64,000 nt of DNA from Leifsonia shinshuensis (GTDB lineage Bacteria; Actinomycetota; Actinomycetes; Actinomycetales; Microbacteriaceae), in assembly GCF_022606355.1 (NCBI RefSeq), contig NZ_JAHHZQ010000002.1:868001-932000 (forward strand), written 5' to 3'. Under the pieces are notes generated by a model. The model had not been told where the DNA came from, searched no databases, and saw nothing but the letters and a program-made list of their open reading frames with translations. Both the position numbers and the translations under genes were made by a program. Below, in pieces: positions 14,896 to 24,286 of this stretch (the first letter of the stretch is position 1; each line of letters opens with the position of its first letter).

Positions 14896-16223
14896 CCACG
14901 CTCCGGGTCGCCTGGCTGTTCGCACGCCGCGGCGCCGACGACCGGTCGACGGTGCTGCTCCCCGTCATCGCGTTCGCGGTGTCGTCCCTGCTGCTGCTCG
15001 TCGTCGCGGGAGGCGCCCAGGCCTTCTTCTCGTGGCGGGACGGCGACGCGTTCGTCTATCAAGCGCTCGCGGTCATCGCACTCGCTCTGCTCGTCGTGCC
15101 GCTCGTGGGCCTCGGAGGCTCAGCTGCGCGACTCTCCGCCCGCCGCCGCGACGACCGACTCGCTGGGCTGCGGCTCCTCGGCGCGTCGCCGACGATGGTG
15201 GCCGCCCTCACCGTCATCGAGTCGACAGGGCTCGCCGTCGTCGGCACGATCGCCGGGGTCGTGCTGTACCTGCCGGTCGCCCCGCTCGTCGGGCTGATCC
15301 CGTTCCGGGGTGAGCCGCTCGGCGCAGCGGCCGCCCTCCAGCCCGGCGGGGTCGCGCTGGCCGCGCTGGGCGTCGCGGTGCTCGCCGCGGCGAGCGCCGC
15401 GCTCGGGCTGCGCAGCGTCGTCGTGTCGCCCCTGGGCGTGCGGACCAGGCAGGCCGCACCGCGGGTGCACTGGATCCGCGCCCTGATCGCCGTCGTCGTG
15501 GTCGCCGCCACCTACCTGGTCATGGGCGCCCTGCAGGTCTTCGACGGAGCGCTCGTCGTGCTGACGGTGCTCGGGATCGGCTTCGGCGGCTCGATCGCCG
15601 TCCTCAACCTCGTGGGACCGTGGGTGCTCCGGAAGATCGCCTCCGGGCAGGCGCGCCGAGCCGCGACCGCACGCAGGCTGCTCGCCGCCCGGGCCGTGCT
15701 CGAATCGCCGAAGGCCGCGTGGCGCCAGGTGTCGGGTGTCGCGATGACGAGCTTCATGGCTGTCTTCGCGGGCGTCGGGGTGGGGATCCTCGGGATGGCG
15801 GGCGACGGAGGCGACGACCAGAGCCGGACGCTGCTCGCCGACATCCGCACGGGTGTCGTCGTCACGGTGATCGTGTCGTTCCTGATGGTCGCCTGCTCTG
15901 CGGGGGTGAACCAGGCCGCCGCCGTGCTCGACCGCCGCGATCTCTACGTCAGCCTCGACCGCATCGGCATGCCTGTCGGGGAGATGGACGCGGCACGGTC
16001 GCGTGCCGTGATGTCGCCGCTCCGCGTGACGACGATCGGCTCCGCGCTCACCGCGGCGATCGTGGTGTTCCCGCTCGCGGGCCTGAGCCTCCTGGTCGCA
16101 CCGCTCACACTGCTCATGGTGGCCGCCTGCCTGGCAGCCGGCGTCCTGCTGGTGTGGGCGGCGCTGCGCGCGACGCGCCCGGTGCTGAAGCACGTGCTGG
16201 CGGAGACGTCTCCGACGCTCTGA
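14892..16223 (+). CDS. FtsX-like ABC transporter permease
   Basis: The 443-residue membrane protein has about ten hydrophobic segments arranged as two FtsX blocks, a form common in actinobacteria rather than the four-helix MacB type. Between the first two helices is only a short loop, so there is no large periplasmic domain. It is translated from ATG 14892, which overlaps the ATPase stop, and the two clearly form one exporter. No accessory membrane-fusion protein is nearby. Confidence 0.92.
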   Translation: MTTLRVAWLFARRGADDRSTVLLPVIAFAVSSLLLLVVAGGAQAFFSWRDGDAFVYQALAVIALALLVVPLVGLGGSAARLSARRRDDRLAGLRLLGASPTMVAALTVIESTGLAVVGTIAGVVLYLPVAPLVGLIPFRGEPLGAAAALQPGGVALAALGVAVLAAASAALGLRSVVVSPLGVRTRQAAPRVHWIRALIAVVVVAATYLVMGALQVFDGALVVLTVLGIGFGGSIAVLNLVGPWVLRKIASGQARRAATARRLLAARAVLESPKAAWRQVSGVAMTSFMAVFAGVGVGILGMAGDGGDDQSRTLLADIRTGVVVTVIVSFLMVACSAGVNQAAAVLDRRDLYVSLDRIGMPVGEMDAARSRAVMSPLRVTTIGSALTAAIVVFPLAGLSLLVAPLTLLMVAACLAAGVLLVWAALRATRPVLKHVLAETSPTL

Positions 16224-16251
16224 ACAGTGCTCGGGCCGTGCTCCGGCCCGG

Positions 16252-16257
16252 TAGGGT
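16252..16257 (+). promoter_or_regulatory. -10 element of chorismate mutase gene
   Basis: TAGGGT lies exactly 6 bases before ATG 16264 and there is no separate Shine-Dalgarno sequence, which suggests a leaderless message. The matching -35 is weak, so this is only a candidate. Confidence 0.4.
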
Positions 16258-16263
16258 CGGAGC

Positions 16264-16578
16264 ATGGCTGAGAACGAGTCGACCGCCGAGGCGCTGGAGC
16301 GTCTCGGGAGCATCCGGCAGAGCATCGACAACATCGACGCGGCCGTCATCCACATGCTCGCCGAGCGATTCAAGTTCACCCAGCAGGTGGGGGCGCTCAA
16401 GGCGGAGCACGGGCTGCCTCCCGCCGATCCGGAGCGGGAGCGGGAGCAGATCCAGCGGCTCAGGGTGCTGGCGGAGGAGAGCCATCTCGATCCCGCCTTC
16501 GCCGAGAAGTTCCTGGGCTTCATCGTCGCAGAGGTCATCCACCACCACGAGCGCATCGCGTCAGAGAACGGGCGCTGA
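16264..16578 (+). CDS. Chorismate mutase, AroQ class
   Basis: The 104-residue all-helical protein has the AroQ pattern: LGSIRQSIDNIDAAVIHMLAER at the N-terminus (active-site Arg and the Asp/Ile helix), then KFTQQVGALKAEHGLP with the catalytic Lys, and a C-terminal helix ending IVAEVIHHHERIA. It converts chorismate to prephenate for Phe and Tyr synthesis. No dehydratase or DAHP synthase domain is fused. In related actinobacteria such short mutases are stand-alone and cytoplasmic, and no secretion signal is seen here. Confidence 0.92.
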   Translation: MAENESTAEALERLGSIRQSIDNIDAAVIHMLAERFKFTQQVGALKAEHGLPPADPEREREQIQRLRVLAEESHLDPAFAEKFLGFIVAEVIHHHERIASENGR

Positions 16579-16581
16579 GGC

Positions 16582-17511
16582 GTGGCCTGGGATCCGGCGG
16601 AGCTTCCCGACGCGCACGGTCGCACGGTCGTCATCACGGGAGGCAACTCCGGAGTCGGCTACTTCACCGGAGAGCAGCTCGCCAGAGCCGGCGCCCGGGT
16701 CGTGCTGGCCTGCAGAGACCCTGAGCGGGCGGAGGCCGCGGTCTCGGCCATCCGTCGTCGCGTTCCGGGGGCACGGGTGGAGGCCACCCCGCTGGACGTG
16801 ACGGACCGCCGGTCGATCGACGCGCAGGCGGCGATGCTCCTCGAACGCGGCAGGGTCGACGCCCTGGTGCTCAACGCCGGAATGGTGCACGCGCCGCGCG
16901 AGCGCCGCACGGACGAGTACGGCAACGAGCTCGTCCTCGCGACGAACGTGCTGGGTCACTTCCGGCTGGTCGCCCGCGCCCTCCCGGTGCTGGAGGCCAC
17001 CGAAGGGGCACGGCTCGTGACGCTCGGCTCCCTCGCGACACGGCTCTCGCGGCTGCGCCTGGACGACCTGCAGCTGGAGCGCGGCTACACGTCGTGGCGC
17101 GCCTACGCCGGCTCGAAGATCGCCGCCCAGGCGTTCGGCTTCGAGCTCGAGCGCCGGCTCCGAGCGGCAGGGAGCGGCGTCACGAGCATCGTCGTCCATC
17201 CCGGCTACTCGAGTTCCGGTCGCACGCCGGGCGTGCGAGGGGTCAACCAGCCGACGCGGGCGAAGCGTTTCGCGGACAACCTCCAGGCGGCCTGGTCTCA
17301 GGGCAAGGACCACGGTGCCTGGGCGCCGGTCAGGGCGGTGCTCGACCCCGGCATCACCGGGGAGGACTACCTCGGCCCGGTCGGCCGCACCAAGGGCCTC
17401 CCGACCCACGCGCACCCGACGCGCAGCTCGCGCTCGCCGCGCACGGGGGCCCGGCTGTGGCCGCTGCTGGAGGCGGCGGCGGATCAGCCGTTCCCGGTCA
17501 GTCCTCGATGA
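16582..17511 (+). CDS. Short-chain dehydrogenase/reductase
   Basis: The 309-residue protein has the NAD(P) loop TGGNSGVGY near residue 18, the NAG motif (LVLNAGMV near 96) and a YAGSK catalytic Tyr-Lys pair near 175. It belongs to the retinol dehydrogenase-like SDRs, which often run to about 300 residues. The substrate is not predictable. GTG 16582 begins three bases after the chorismate mutase stop, so the genes are probably cotranscribed, though a functional link is not evident. Confidence 0.88.
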   Translation: MAWDPAELPDAHGRTVVITGGNSGVGYFTGEQLARAGARVVLACRDPERAEAAVSAIRRRVPGARVEATPLDVTDRRSIDAQAAMLLERGRVDALVLNAGMVHAPRERRTDEYGNELVLATNVLGHFRLVARALPVLEATEGARLVTLGSLATRLSRLRLDDLQLERGYTSWRAYAGSKIAAQAFGFELERRLRAAGSGVTSIVVHPGYSSSGRTPGVRGVNQPTRAKRFADNLQAAWSQGKDHGAWAPVRAVLDPGITGEDYLGPVGRTKGLPTHAHPTRSSRSPRTGARLWPLLEAAADQPFPVSPR

Positions 17512-17791
17512 CGATCGACAGGAGTCGCTGGCCGTCCGGGACGGCGGCCCGAAGCGCGTCGCGCGCTGAGACGTAGTCGGGGCCGTCCGCCTCGATCTCG
17601 GTGACGGCGGTCGGGCGCACGATGGCGGTGGCGATCACGCGACCTCCGCGCGGCATCGCATTGTGCACCTGGATGAGCTCGCTCCCCTCCGGCACCTGGG
17701 CCTCGACGAGCTCCCGCGCCGTGGCGGCGTCGTCCGCCTCCGCGGTGAGCTCCTGCGTCTGGCTGCTCTGGATCAGTCCGCGGACCTTCAT
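17498..17791 (-). CDS. Hypothetical protein with internal duplication, 97 aa
   Basis: This protein has two similar halves. Residues 12-44 (ELTAEADDAATARELVEAQV, then PEGSELIQVHN) and 62-96 (TEIEADGPDYVSARDALRAA, then VPDGQRLLSIVIE) share the pattern of acidic strand, Ala-rich helix, VPxG turn and hydrophobic strand. It has no signal peptide. ATG 17791 overlaps the stop of the collagen-like gene by one base (TGATG), so they are coupled. Its end overlaps the SDR gene end by 14 bases on the opposite strand. I do not recognise the family. Confidence 0.75.
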   Translation of the reverse strand: MKVRGLIQSSQTQELTAEADDAATARELVEAQVPEGSELIQVHNAMPRGGRVIATAIVRPTAVTEIEADGPDYVSARDALRAAVPDGQRLLSIVIED

Positions 17792-18630
17792 CAGGCCACC
17801 TTCCTGAGTGTGAGGATGGTCTGGATCGTGCTCGGAACGTCGTTGCTCAGGAACGCCTGCACCACGCTTCCGGCGGCCAGCGTCCGGTAGACGGTGAACT
17901 CGGTCGATCCGCTGGCGAACGACCGCGTGCCTCCGATGACCGGGAGACCGTCGACGCTGAAGGCGGCTGTCGCCTGGTCGCCCGAGAGCTGGGCCGAGAA
18001 GGTGATCGCGTAGACGCCGGTCGTGCTCGCGACCATCGCGTTCCCGGATTGAACCGGCGCGTTCGTCCCCGCTGTGAGGCAGCTTCCGAGGGGGATGACG
18101 ACGCCGGAGATGTTGGTGACGACCGACTGCGTGTTCGTGCACGAGAGCAGAGCCGTGGGGGCGTCCAGCCCTGCGGGGCCCATCGCGCCCTGAGGACCGG
18201 GGGCGCCGATGGCGCCCGCTGGGCCGGTCGCGCCCGCCGGGCCCGCTGCTCCGGGTGCCCCCGCCGGGCCGGTGGCGCCGGTGGCACCTGCTGCTCCGGC
18301 TGCTCCCGTCGCTCCTGTGCGGCCGGTCTCGCCGGTCTCGCCGGTGGCACCCCTGGCGCCTGCTGTACCCGCAGCTCCGGTGGCGCCTGCCGCTCCGGTG
18401 GCGCCTGCCGCTCCGGCGGCACCTGCAGCGCCTGCGGCTCCGGTCGCTCCGGTTGCGCCCGCATCCCCCTTCGCGCCCGTCGCACCGCGCGTGGCCCCCG
18501 AACCGTCGCCGGCCGCGTTCGAGGAGGCGGCGGTCCCCGCGAGCGCGGCTCCCCCCGCCCCGGCGAGGCCACCGCCGACGACGGCGGCGGCGACGATCAC
18601 AGCGGCGAAAGCAGCGCGACTCAACGGCAC
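17791..18630 (-). CDS. Secreted collagen-like (Gly-X-Y) protein
   Basis: The 279-residue protein has a signal peptide-like N-terminus (about residues 1-35, ending near AGTAAS). Some 36 uninterrupted Gly-X-Y triplets follow (about 49-156; mostly GAT, GAA, GPA, GET), then a C-terminal globular domain of about 120 residues resembling the BclA/C1q-like trimerisation head. GTG 18630 is chosen because AGGAG lies 5 bases upstream. Collagen-like surface proteins form trimeric stalks in exosporium or cell-surface filaments. The downstream 97-residue protein is translationally coupled. Confidence 0.82.
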   Translation of the reverse strand: MPLSRAAFAAVIVAAAVVGGGLAGAGGAALAGTAASSNAAGDGSGATRGATGAKGDAGATGATGAAGAAGAAGAAGATGAAGATGAAGTAGARGATGETGETGRTGATGAAGAAGATGATGPAGAPGAAGPAGATGPAGAIGAPGPQGAMGPAGLDAPTALLSCTNTQSVVTNISGVVIPLGSCLTAGTNAPVQSGNAMVASTTGVYAITFSAQLSGDQATAAFSVDGLPVIGGTRSFASGSTEFTVYRTLAAGSVVQAFLSNDVPSTIQTILTLRKVA

Positions 18631-18854
18631 GAGCACTCCTCGAGTGGGCGGTACGGGACGGGCGGTGCGCGGCGGGACTGCTCGGGCGTCTCGAGGCGCT
18701 CGGACGACCACGGTCGGGAGTGGGCGTCCGCTGCAACGCTACCGGAACCGACGGTTCCCGCCGGGCACGCCACGATCCCGGTCACCCGCCCATACACCCG
18801 CCCTCGCTCGGACCTCCCAGCGCACGCTCAGAACGCTGGAGTGGGCTGAGCGGC

Positions 18855-19274
18855 ATGGATATCGCTTACACCGCCATTGCACACGCCTCGGGAGGCGGAC
18901 GCGACGGCCACGTCCGCAGCGAGGGCGACCTGATCGACCTCCCGACCCGACCGCCGCGTGAGCTCGGAGGCTCGGGGGAGGGCACCAACCCGGAGCAGCT
19001 GTTCGCGGCCGGCTTCGCCGCGTGCTTCCTGAGCGCCATCCATGCCGTCGGGCGCGCCGACAAGCTCGACACCACCGATGCCGCCGTCTCCGCGAGCGTG
19101 GGCATCGGCGCGAACGGCGAGGGCGGCTACGGCCTCGAGATCGAGCTCGTCGTGTACCTGCCGCGACTCGGACGCGAGCTGGCCGAGCAGACGATGGAGA
19201 AGGCGCACCACGTCTGCCCGTACTCCAACGCCACCCGGGGCAACGTCCCCGTCCGGCTCACGCTGGTCGACTAG
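18855..19274 (+). CDS. ohr: Organic hydroperoxide resistance protein (OsmC/Ohr)
   Basis: The 139-residue protein has both reactive Ohr cysteines, Cys57 in GFAACF and Cys121 in VCPYSN. The EGTNPEQLFAAGF stretch before the first is typical of Ohr rather than OsmC. Ohr reduces organic hydroperoxides at the expense of lipoyl-proteins. It is expressed alone with no OhrR gene beside it; MarR-type regulators elsewhere in the window are not adjacent. Confidence 0.92.
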   Translation: MDIAYTAIAHASGGGRDGHVRSEGDLIDLPTRPPRELGGSGEGTNPEQLFAAGFAACFLSAIHAVGRADKLDTTDAAVSASVGIGANGEGGYGLEIELVVYLPRLGRELAEQTMEKAHHVCPYSNATRGNVPVRLTLVD

Positions 19275-19307
19275 CCCCGCGAGCCGTCGGTCTCACCCCG
19301 GCCGACC

Positions 19308-20801
19308 TCAGCCCGCTGCGACGCGGCCGACCTTCTCGGTCTTGTCCCAGCGGGCCTCGGCGCCCGCCAGCTCCTTGAGGTAGGAGTCGAAGGTGATCGC
19401 GCACAGCAGCGACCCGTAACCCGCCAGATAGATGAGGGCGGGCGCGAGCCACCGCCCGGCTCGGGTTCGCTCCGCACGCCGCGCGAGCCAGGCGACGACC
19501 ATCGAGAACGGGATCCAGATGTAGATCGCGAGCGTCAGGATGAACAGCGCGGCGGTGCTGAGCGTGATCCCGAACAGCCCGGGCAGCCAGACCAGCGTGA
19601 GCGGGGGGAAGAGGGCCGTGATCATCACGAGCATGTTGATGATCCCGGGGAACAGCAGGATGTGCCCCAGCTCGCGCTTGCTGGTCCTGGCGTCGGTCAG
19701 CGATCCCAGTACCAGCACGAACAGGTAGGCGAGCGCTGCGGAGATCCAGAGCACCCGGAAGACCGAGGTCGCGAGTCCGTTCTGCAGGAACAGCAGTCCG
19801 GCGAGGCCGATGGCCGAGGTCACCATGATGAGCGGAAGCAGCCACAGGCTGAACCAGACGATGCCGAACGTCCACGCTCCGAGGTGGTGAACCTTGGACG
19901 GGCGGAACCAGATCTTCGAGTAGCGCGACGTGACGGAGACGTTGCCGCGCGCCCAGCGCAGCCGCTGCTTCCACAGGGCGTCGACCGCGCGCGGCTCCTC
20001 GGCGAGGACGTGCGCGTGCGGTTCGAAGACGACCTTCTTGCCGTGCAGCTGGGTCTCGAACGTCGTGATCGTGTCCTCGGCGAGGGTGGAGGTGTCGACG
20101 CGGCCGCCGAGGGCGACCAGGTTCTCGCGCGTGTGCAGCTGGGCGCCGCCCGCCAGACACGCCTGCGCGCCGAGGACGTTCTGCGCGCGGCGCGCGGCGG
20201 GCTGAGAGAGCACGTACTCGACGCTGACGAACTTGGTGAGGTAGTTGCGGTCGCTGCTGCCCTCGCGGATGTACGCGGACACCGCTCCGACCTCCGGGTC
20301 GGCCAGGTGCCGGGTCATCCGACGCAGCGAGTCCGGCAGGTAGATGACGTCGGCGTCCATGATCAGGAGCGCCTCCATCCAGTCTTCGGCGAGGACGCGC
20401 TCGATGCCGTGGTTCAGCGTGTGGGCCTTGCCCTGGCCGCCTTGTTCGCGGCGCAGCAGGAAGACGCTGCCGGGATACTGTTCGGCGCGGCTCCGCACGA
20501 CGTCGGGCGTCGCGTCCGTGCTGGCGTCGTCGACGACGTAGATGCGCAGAGCATCCCGCGGGTAGTCGAGGCTCATCAGCCGATCGATGGAGGCCCCGAT
20601 CACGGCCCCCTCGTTCCACGCGGGGACGATGATGGCGACGCGGGGGAGGTAGGGCGCCGCTTTCTTGTAGTGGTTGATCCACGCGTGGAACGGGATCACC
20701 ACGAATGTCGAGGCTGCCGCGATCACGGGGATCAGCCCGCTGAGGGCGAGGATCAGGCATACCACGACGCCGATCCACTCCAGCACGCTCAGCACGTCCA
20801 C
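19308..20801 (-). CDS. Processive family 2 glycosyltransferase
   Basis: The 497-residue protein has two N-terminal hydrophobic helices, a GT-A domain with VVDDAST, IMDADV (DxD), LAED and QRLRWARGN (QxxRW), and four or five C-terminal helices. The D, DxD, D, QxxRW set is diagnostic of processive synthases such as cellulose, hyaluronan or poly-GlcNAc synthases, which polymerise and extrude a polysaccharide. No PilZ or partner gene is nearby. GTG 20801 is chosen over TTG 20828 because GGAGGGG lies upstream. The polymer is unknown. Confidence 0.9.
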   Translation of the reverse strand: MDVLSVLEWIGVVVCLILALSGLIPVIAAASTFVVIPFHAWINHYKKAAPYLPRVAIIVPAWNEGAVIGASIDRLMSLDYPRDALRIYVVDDASTDATPDVVRSRAEQYPGSVFLLRREQGGQGKAHTLNHGIERVLAEDWMEALLIMDADVIYLPDSLRRMTRHLADPEVGAVSAYIREGSSDRNYLTKFVSVEYVLSQPAARRAQNVLGAQACLAGGAQLHTRENLVALGGRVDTSTLAEDTITTFETQLHGKKVVFEPHAHVLAEEPRAVDALWKQRLRWARGNVSVTSRYSKIWFRPSKVHHLGAWTFGIVWFSLWLLPLIMVTSAIGLAGLLFLQNGLATSVFRVLWISAALAYLFVLVLGSLTDARTSKRELGHILLFPGIINMLVMITALFPPLTLVWLPGLFGITLSTAALFILTLAIYIWIPFSMVVAWLARRAERTRAGRWLAPALIYLAGYGSLLCAITFDSYLKELAGAEARWDKTEKVGRVAAG

Positions 20802-20865
20802 ACGGCTCCCCTCCGTCCTCCCACACAATACTCGGGGGTTCTGCCCCCGAGGGTCGTTCCGGCGT

Positions 20866-22281
20866 CTACGCGGGGACCGCGGCGCCGGGTGCTGCCGCCG
20901 CGAACTCGCCGTTCGCGACCGCCTGCTGAACCGTCCGGTAGTCGGCCTGTGCCTGGTCGGCGTACGAGAGGGCCCACTCGGTCACGGCGATGTCGAATTT
21001 CGTTCCGCTTCCGAGGTAGCCGGCGATGAAGGCGGCGCCGGGGGACTGCGCGTGGGCGCGTGCGAGGACCGTGCCGCACGCATCGACGTACTCGGCGAAC
21101 GGCCGGAACCCGAGCGTCTCGGTGTCGATCGACACGTTCCGGTCGCGGAACTGCCGGATATAGAACGCGTGCCCGTCCAGCGTGGCGTACCCGAGGAACG
21201 GATCGCTGACCGCCTGGAGGACGCGCTGGTTGCCGACGACCCGGTGGCCGTGCTCGTCGTCGTGGGTGTGGTCGTCGAACACGGGCGAGCGTCCGGCGGT
21301 GGCGCCGCCGAACTCGACCGCGACGGACTCGGCCGCCTCCTTCACCTGCAGCACGAGCGGCTCGCCCGCCGGCCCGGTGAGGACGATGATGTAGCAGCGC
21401 GTTCCCACGCTCCCGACGCCGACGACCCGGCGCGCGGCATCGGTCGCCACATACTGCGACAGCAGCACGGCGATGTCGGAGGGGACGGTGCTGAGGTACG
21501 CGCGGGTGATCTCGAGCACGTTCTGCTCGGTCGCCTCCGGCACGTGGGCCAGCACCGGAGGGTTCTCCACGATCGTCACGGCCCCGTCGGCCGCGACGCG
21601 CGTGATCTTCCTCACGACTCGCGCGGACGTGCGCCGCGCTGCGGCCTCGATCGCGCGGTCGAGCACCTGCTGGGAGGTGAGATCGCGCCGGCCCTTGTTC
21701 ACGTCCGCGCGGAGGTAGTAGCGATCCAGCAGTCCCAGCCGGGTCATCTGCCGGAGCCCCGTGCGGTATGCGGCCGCCGCTTCCAGCGTGACCGCCCTGA
21801 CCTTCTCCTCGTCGAATCCCGTCTGCCGGGCGGCGAGCACCACACTCGTGACGAAGCGCTTCACGTCCCATTCCCAGGGCCCGTACGCGGACTCGTCGAA
21901 GTCGTTGAGGTCGAACACGAGGCTGCGCTCCGGTGACGCGTAGATCCCGAAGTTCGCCACGTGCGCGTCGCCGCAGATCGTCACGTCGACGCCGGTCCGC
22001 GGCTCCCGGCTCAGATCCACGGCCTGGATGGCAGCTGATCCGCGGTAGAACGCGAACGGGTTCGCCGTCATCCGCTCCAGGCGCAGCGGGATGAGCTCCG
22101 CGACCCTGTGCTCGTGCTGCCGCTTGAGGACGCCGACAGGGTCACGATCGCCCGCGGGCGAGTACACGCCGTGGGCGCTGCGCGGAACGCGGGAGCGCGC
22201 GTCCTTGCCGGCGCGGTACAGTTCGGCGGCGCTCCGGATCGCCTCGTGCTCGAACCGGAGATGACCCTCTTCAGCAGCCAC
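20866..22281 (-). CDS. DUF2252 domain protein
   Basis: The 471-residue protein matches DUF2252, a kinase-fold-like family of unknown function. Recognisable pieces are RMTANPFAFYRG near residue 70, CGDAHVANFG near 103, FDLNDFDES near 121 and RQFRDRN near 385. The GDAHxxNFG and DxNDFD motifs recall the catalytic loop and metal site of aminoglycoside phosphotransferases (HGDxHxxN, IDFD), so small-molecule or protein kinase activity is possible but unproven. GTG 22281 has GGGAGGAG upstream. Confidence 0.88.
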   Translation of the reverse strand: MAAEEGHLRFEHEAIRSAAELYRAGKDARSRVPRSAHGVYSPAGDRDPVGVLKRQHEHRVAELIPLRLERMTANPFAFYRGSAAIQAVDLSREPRTGVDVTICGDAHVANFGIYASPERSLVFDLNDFDESAYGPWEWDVKRFVTSVVLAARQTGFDEEKVRAVTLEAAAAYRTGLRQMTRLGLLDRYYLRADVNKGRRDLTSQQVLDRAIEAAARRTSARVVRKITRVAADGAVTIVENPPVLAHVPEATEQNVLEITRAYLSTVPSDIAVLLSQYVATDAARRVVGVGSVGTRCYIIVLTGPAGEPLVLQVKEAAESVAVEFGGATAGRSPVFDDHTHDDEHGHRVVGNQRVLQAVSDPFLGYATLDGHAFYIRQFRDRNVSIDTETLGFRPFAEYVDACGTVLARAHAQSPGAAFIAGYLGSGTKFDIAVTEWALSYADQAQADYRTVQQAVANGEFAAAAPGAAVPA

Positions 22282-22342
22282 TGCGGTGCTCCTCCCTGGG
22301 CTCGCGTGTCACAAGCCTAGGGGGAGGAGCACCGCCGGCACG

Positions 22343-23038
22343 TCAGCTGTTCGCCGGGCCTCCCAGCGTGCCGCCTGCCGCCAGCCGCATCAGGTCGGAG
22401 CCCAGGTCGATGCCGAGCTCGTTTCCGCCGGCGGATCCGAACTCGTGCTGGTAGCTGTCCCAGGACGCGTCCTTGATCCGGGCCTCCACACCGGTCTCCA
22501 TGAGCACGACGAGCTCGCGCGCGGCGCGGTCGATGCGCTTGCCGAGGGAGTTGTCCTGCCAGTCCTCCGTCGCGGCGAAGACCGACGTCGGGGCGGTCAT
22601 CGTGCGGAGGAAGGCGAACATCGACCGCATCTGCTCGTCGACGACCAGGGCGTGCCTGGCGGTCCCCGCCGTCGCACCCAGCACGACAGGCTTGGCGATC
22701 AGCAGGTCGTTGTCGAGTACCTGGAAGAACGACGTGAAGAGTCCGCTCGGCCCCGCCTTGTAGACCGGAGCCGTCGCGATGATCCCGTCGGCCGCCGCCA
22801 GCTTCTCGATCGCCGCGGTGAACCTCGGCCCCAGGTGCCCGGAGGCCAGGGCCCCCGACAGCTCGGGCAGCAGCTCGCGCAGGTCGAGGTGCTGCGTCTC
22901 GACGGTGCGGCCGTCGCGCTGGGCTACCGCCTCCACGCGCAGGCTGAGCCGGTCGGCGAGCATCTTGGTGGACGACGGGTCGCTGACGCCCGCGTTGACG
23001 ACGACGACGCGGAAGGGCCGCGGGTCGGTGCTGGTCAT
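22343..23038 (-). CDS. NADPH-dependent FMN reductase, CE1759 family
   Basis: The 231-residue protein is a flavodoxin-fold FMN reductase (VVVVNAGVSDPSSTKMLAD at the start, APVYKAGPSGLFTSFF near 95-110). Its family is defined by always sitting beside a CE1758-type luciferase-like monooxygenase, which is the next gene upstream. It would supply reduced FMN to that partner. The start has AAGGA about 5 bases upstream and the gap to the monooxygenase gene is 28 bases, so they form an operon. Confidence 0.9.
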   Translation of the reverse strand: MTSTDPRPFRVVVVNAGVSDPSSTKMLADRLSLRVEAVAQRDGRTVETQHLDLRELLPELSGALASGHLGPRFTAAIEKLAAADGIIATAPVYKAGPSGLFTSFFQVLDNDLLIAKPVVLGATAGTARHALVVDEQMRSMFAFLRTMTAPTSVFAATEDWQDNSLGKRIDRAARELVVLMETGVEARIKDASWDSYQHEFGSAGGNELGIDLGSDLMRLAAGGTLGGPANS

Positions 23039-23066
23039 GATGTCCTTCTCTCGGATGTGCTGCTGC

Positions 23067-24254
23067 TCAGAGGGCCGGGTACTCGGCCTGGAACTCGTCG
23101 GCCGAGTCCTGGTACGGCGAGGCGCCGGTGACGTTGTCGCCGCGGTTGGCGTTCGGCCGCGGCTGGCGCGGTGCGGCGTCGCCGTACTTGGCGCGGACGA
23201 GCGAGTCGTGGGTGGGGGCCTCCGGGGTCTCCGGGTCCTTGCGGGCCTCCGTCTCCTTGCGGAGCACGGGCACGACCTCCTCGCCGAGCAGGTCCAGCTG
23301 CTTGAGCACGGTCTTCAGCGGCAGTCCCGCGTGGTCCATCAGGAAGAGCTGGCGCTGGTAGTCGCCCGCCCACTCGCGGAAGCCGAGCGTCTTGTCGATG
23401 ACCTCCTGCGGGCTGCCGACCGTGAGCGGCGTCGCGTCGGTGAACTCCTCCATCGTCGGGCCGTTGCCGTAGACCGGGGCCTCATTGAAGTACGGGCGGA
23501 ACTCGTTCTTGGCGTCCTGCGAGTTCTTGGCGATGTAGGCCTGGCCGCCGAGCCCGACGATCGCCTGCTTGGCGGTGCCGTGGCCGTAGTGCTCGAAGCG
23601 CTCGCGGTAGAAGGCGATCAGACGCTGGTAGTGCTCCTTGGGCCAGAAGATGTTGTTCGCGAAGAAGCCGTTGCCGTAGTAGGCGGCCTGCTCGGCGATC
23701 TCCGGCGTGCGGATGCTGCCGTGCCACACGAACGGCGGCACGTCGTCGAGCGGGCGCGGCGTCGAGGTGAAGCCCTGTAGCGGAGTGCGGAACCGGCCCT
23801 CCCAGTCGACGACGTCCTCGTGCCACAGGCGGTGCAGGAGGTTGTAGTTCTCGAGCGCCAGCGGCAGGCTCTGGCGGATGTCCTGGCCGAACCACGGGTA
23901 TACCGGGCCGGTGTTGCCCCGGCCGAGCATGAGGTCCATGCGGCCCTTCGACAGGTGCTGGAGCATCGCGTACTCCTCGGCGAGCCGCACCGGGTCGTTC
24001 GTCGTGATGAGGGTCGTGGAGGTCGTGACGATCAGGCGCTCGGTGAGTGCCGCGATGTGCGCCAGCAGGGTCGTCGGCGACGACGAGAAGAACGGCGGGT
24101 TGTGGTGCTCGCCGATCGCGAAGACGTCGAGGCCGACCTCCTCGGCGTGGGTGGCGATCTTCACGATCGCGTCGATGCGCTCCGCCTCGCTCGGGGTCTC
24201 ACCGGACACCGGGTCGCGGGTGATGTCGCTGACGGAGAAGATTCCGTACTGCAT
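23067..24254 (-). CDS. Luciferase-like FMN-dependent monooxygenase, CE1758 family
   Basis: The 395-residue TIM-barrel protein begins MQYGIFSVSDI, carries the EHHNPPF flavin-site segment near 50, and has the bacterial-luciferase core up to about 340. It also has an extra C-terminal tail of about 55 polar residues. LLM proteins of this subgroup are two-component monooxygenases using FMNH2 from the adjacent CE1759-type reductase; the substrate is unknown. The start has GAGGAG 6 bases upstream. A TATGC-N4-GCATA inverted repeat lies at 24287-24300 in the promoter region. Confidence 0.92.
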   Translation of the reverse strand: MQYGIFSVSDITRDPVSGETPSEAERIDAIVKIATHAEEVGLDVFAIGEHHNPPFFSSSPTTLLAHIAALTERLIVTTSTTLITTNDPVRLAEEYAMLQHLSKGRMDLMLGRGNTGPVYPWFGQDIRQSLPLALENYNLLHRLWHEDVVDWEGRFRTPLQGFTSTPRPLDDVPPFVWHGSIRTPEIAEQAAYYGNGFFANNIFWPKEHYQRLIAFYRERFEHYGHGTAKQAIVGLGGQAYIAKNSQDAKNEFRPYFNEAPVYGNGPTMEEFTDATPLTVGSPQEVIDKTLGFREWAGDYQRQLFLMDHAGLPLKTVLKQLDLLGEEVVPVLRKETEARKDPETPEAPTHDSLVRAKYGDAAPRQPRPNANRGDNVTGASPYQDSADEFQAEYPAL

Positions 24255-24286
24255 TGCTGGCTCCTCAGGTTCGTTCTCGCCGTATC

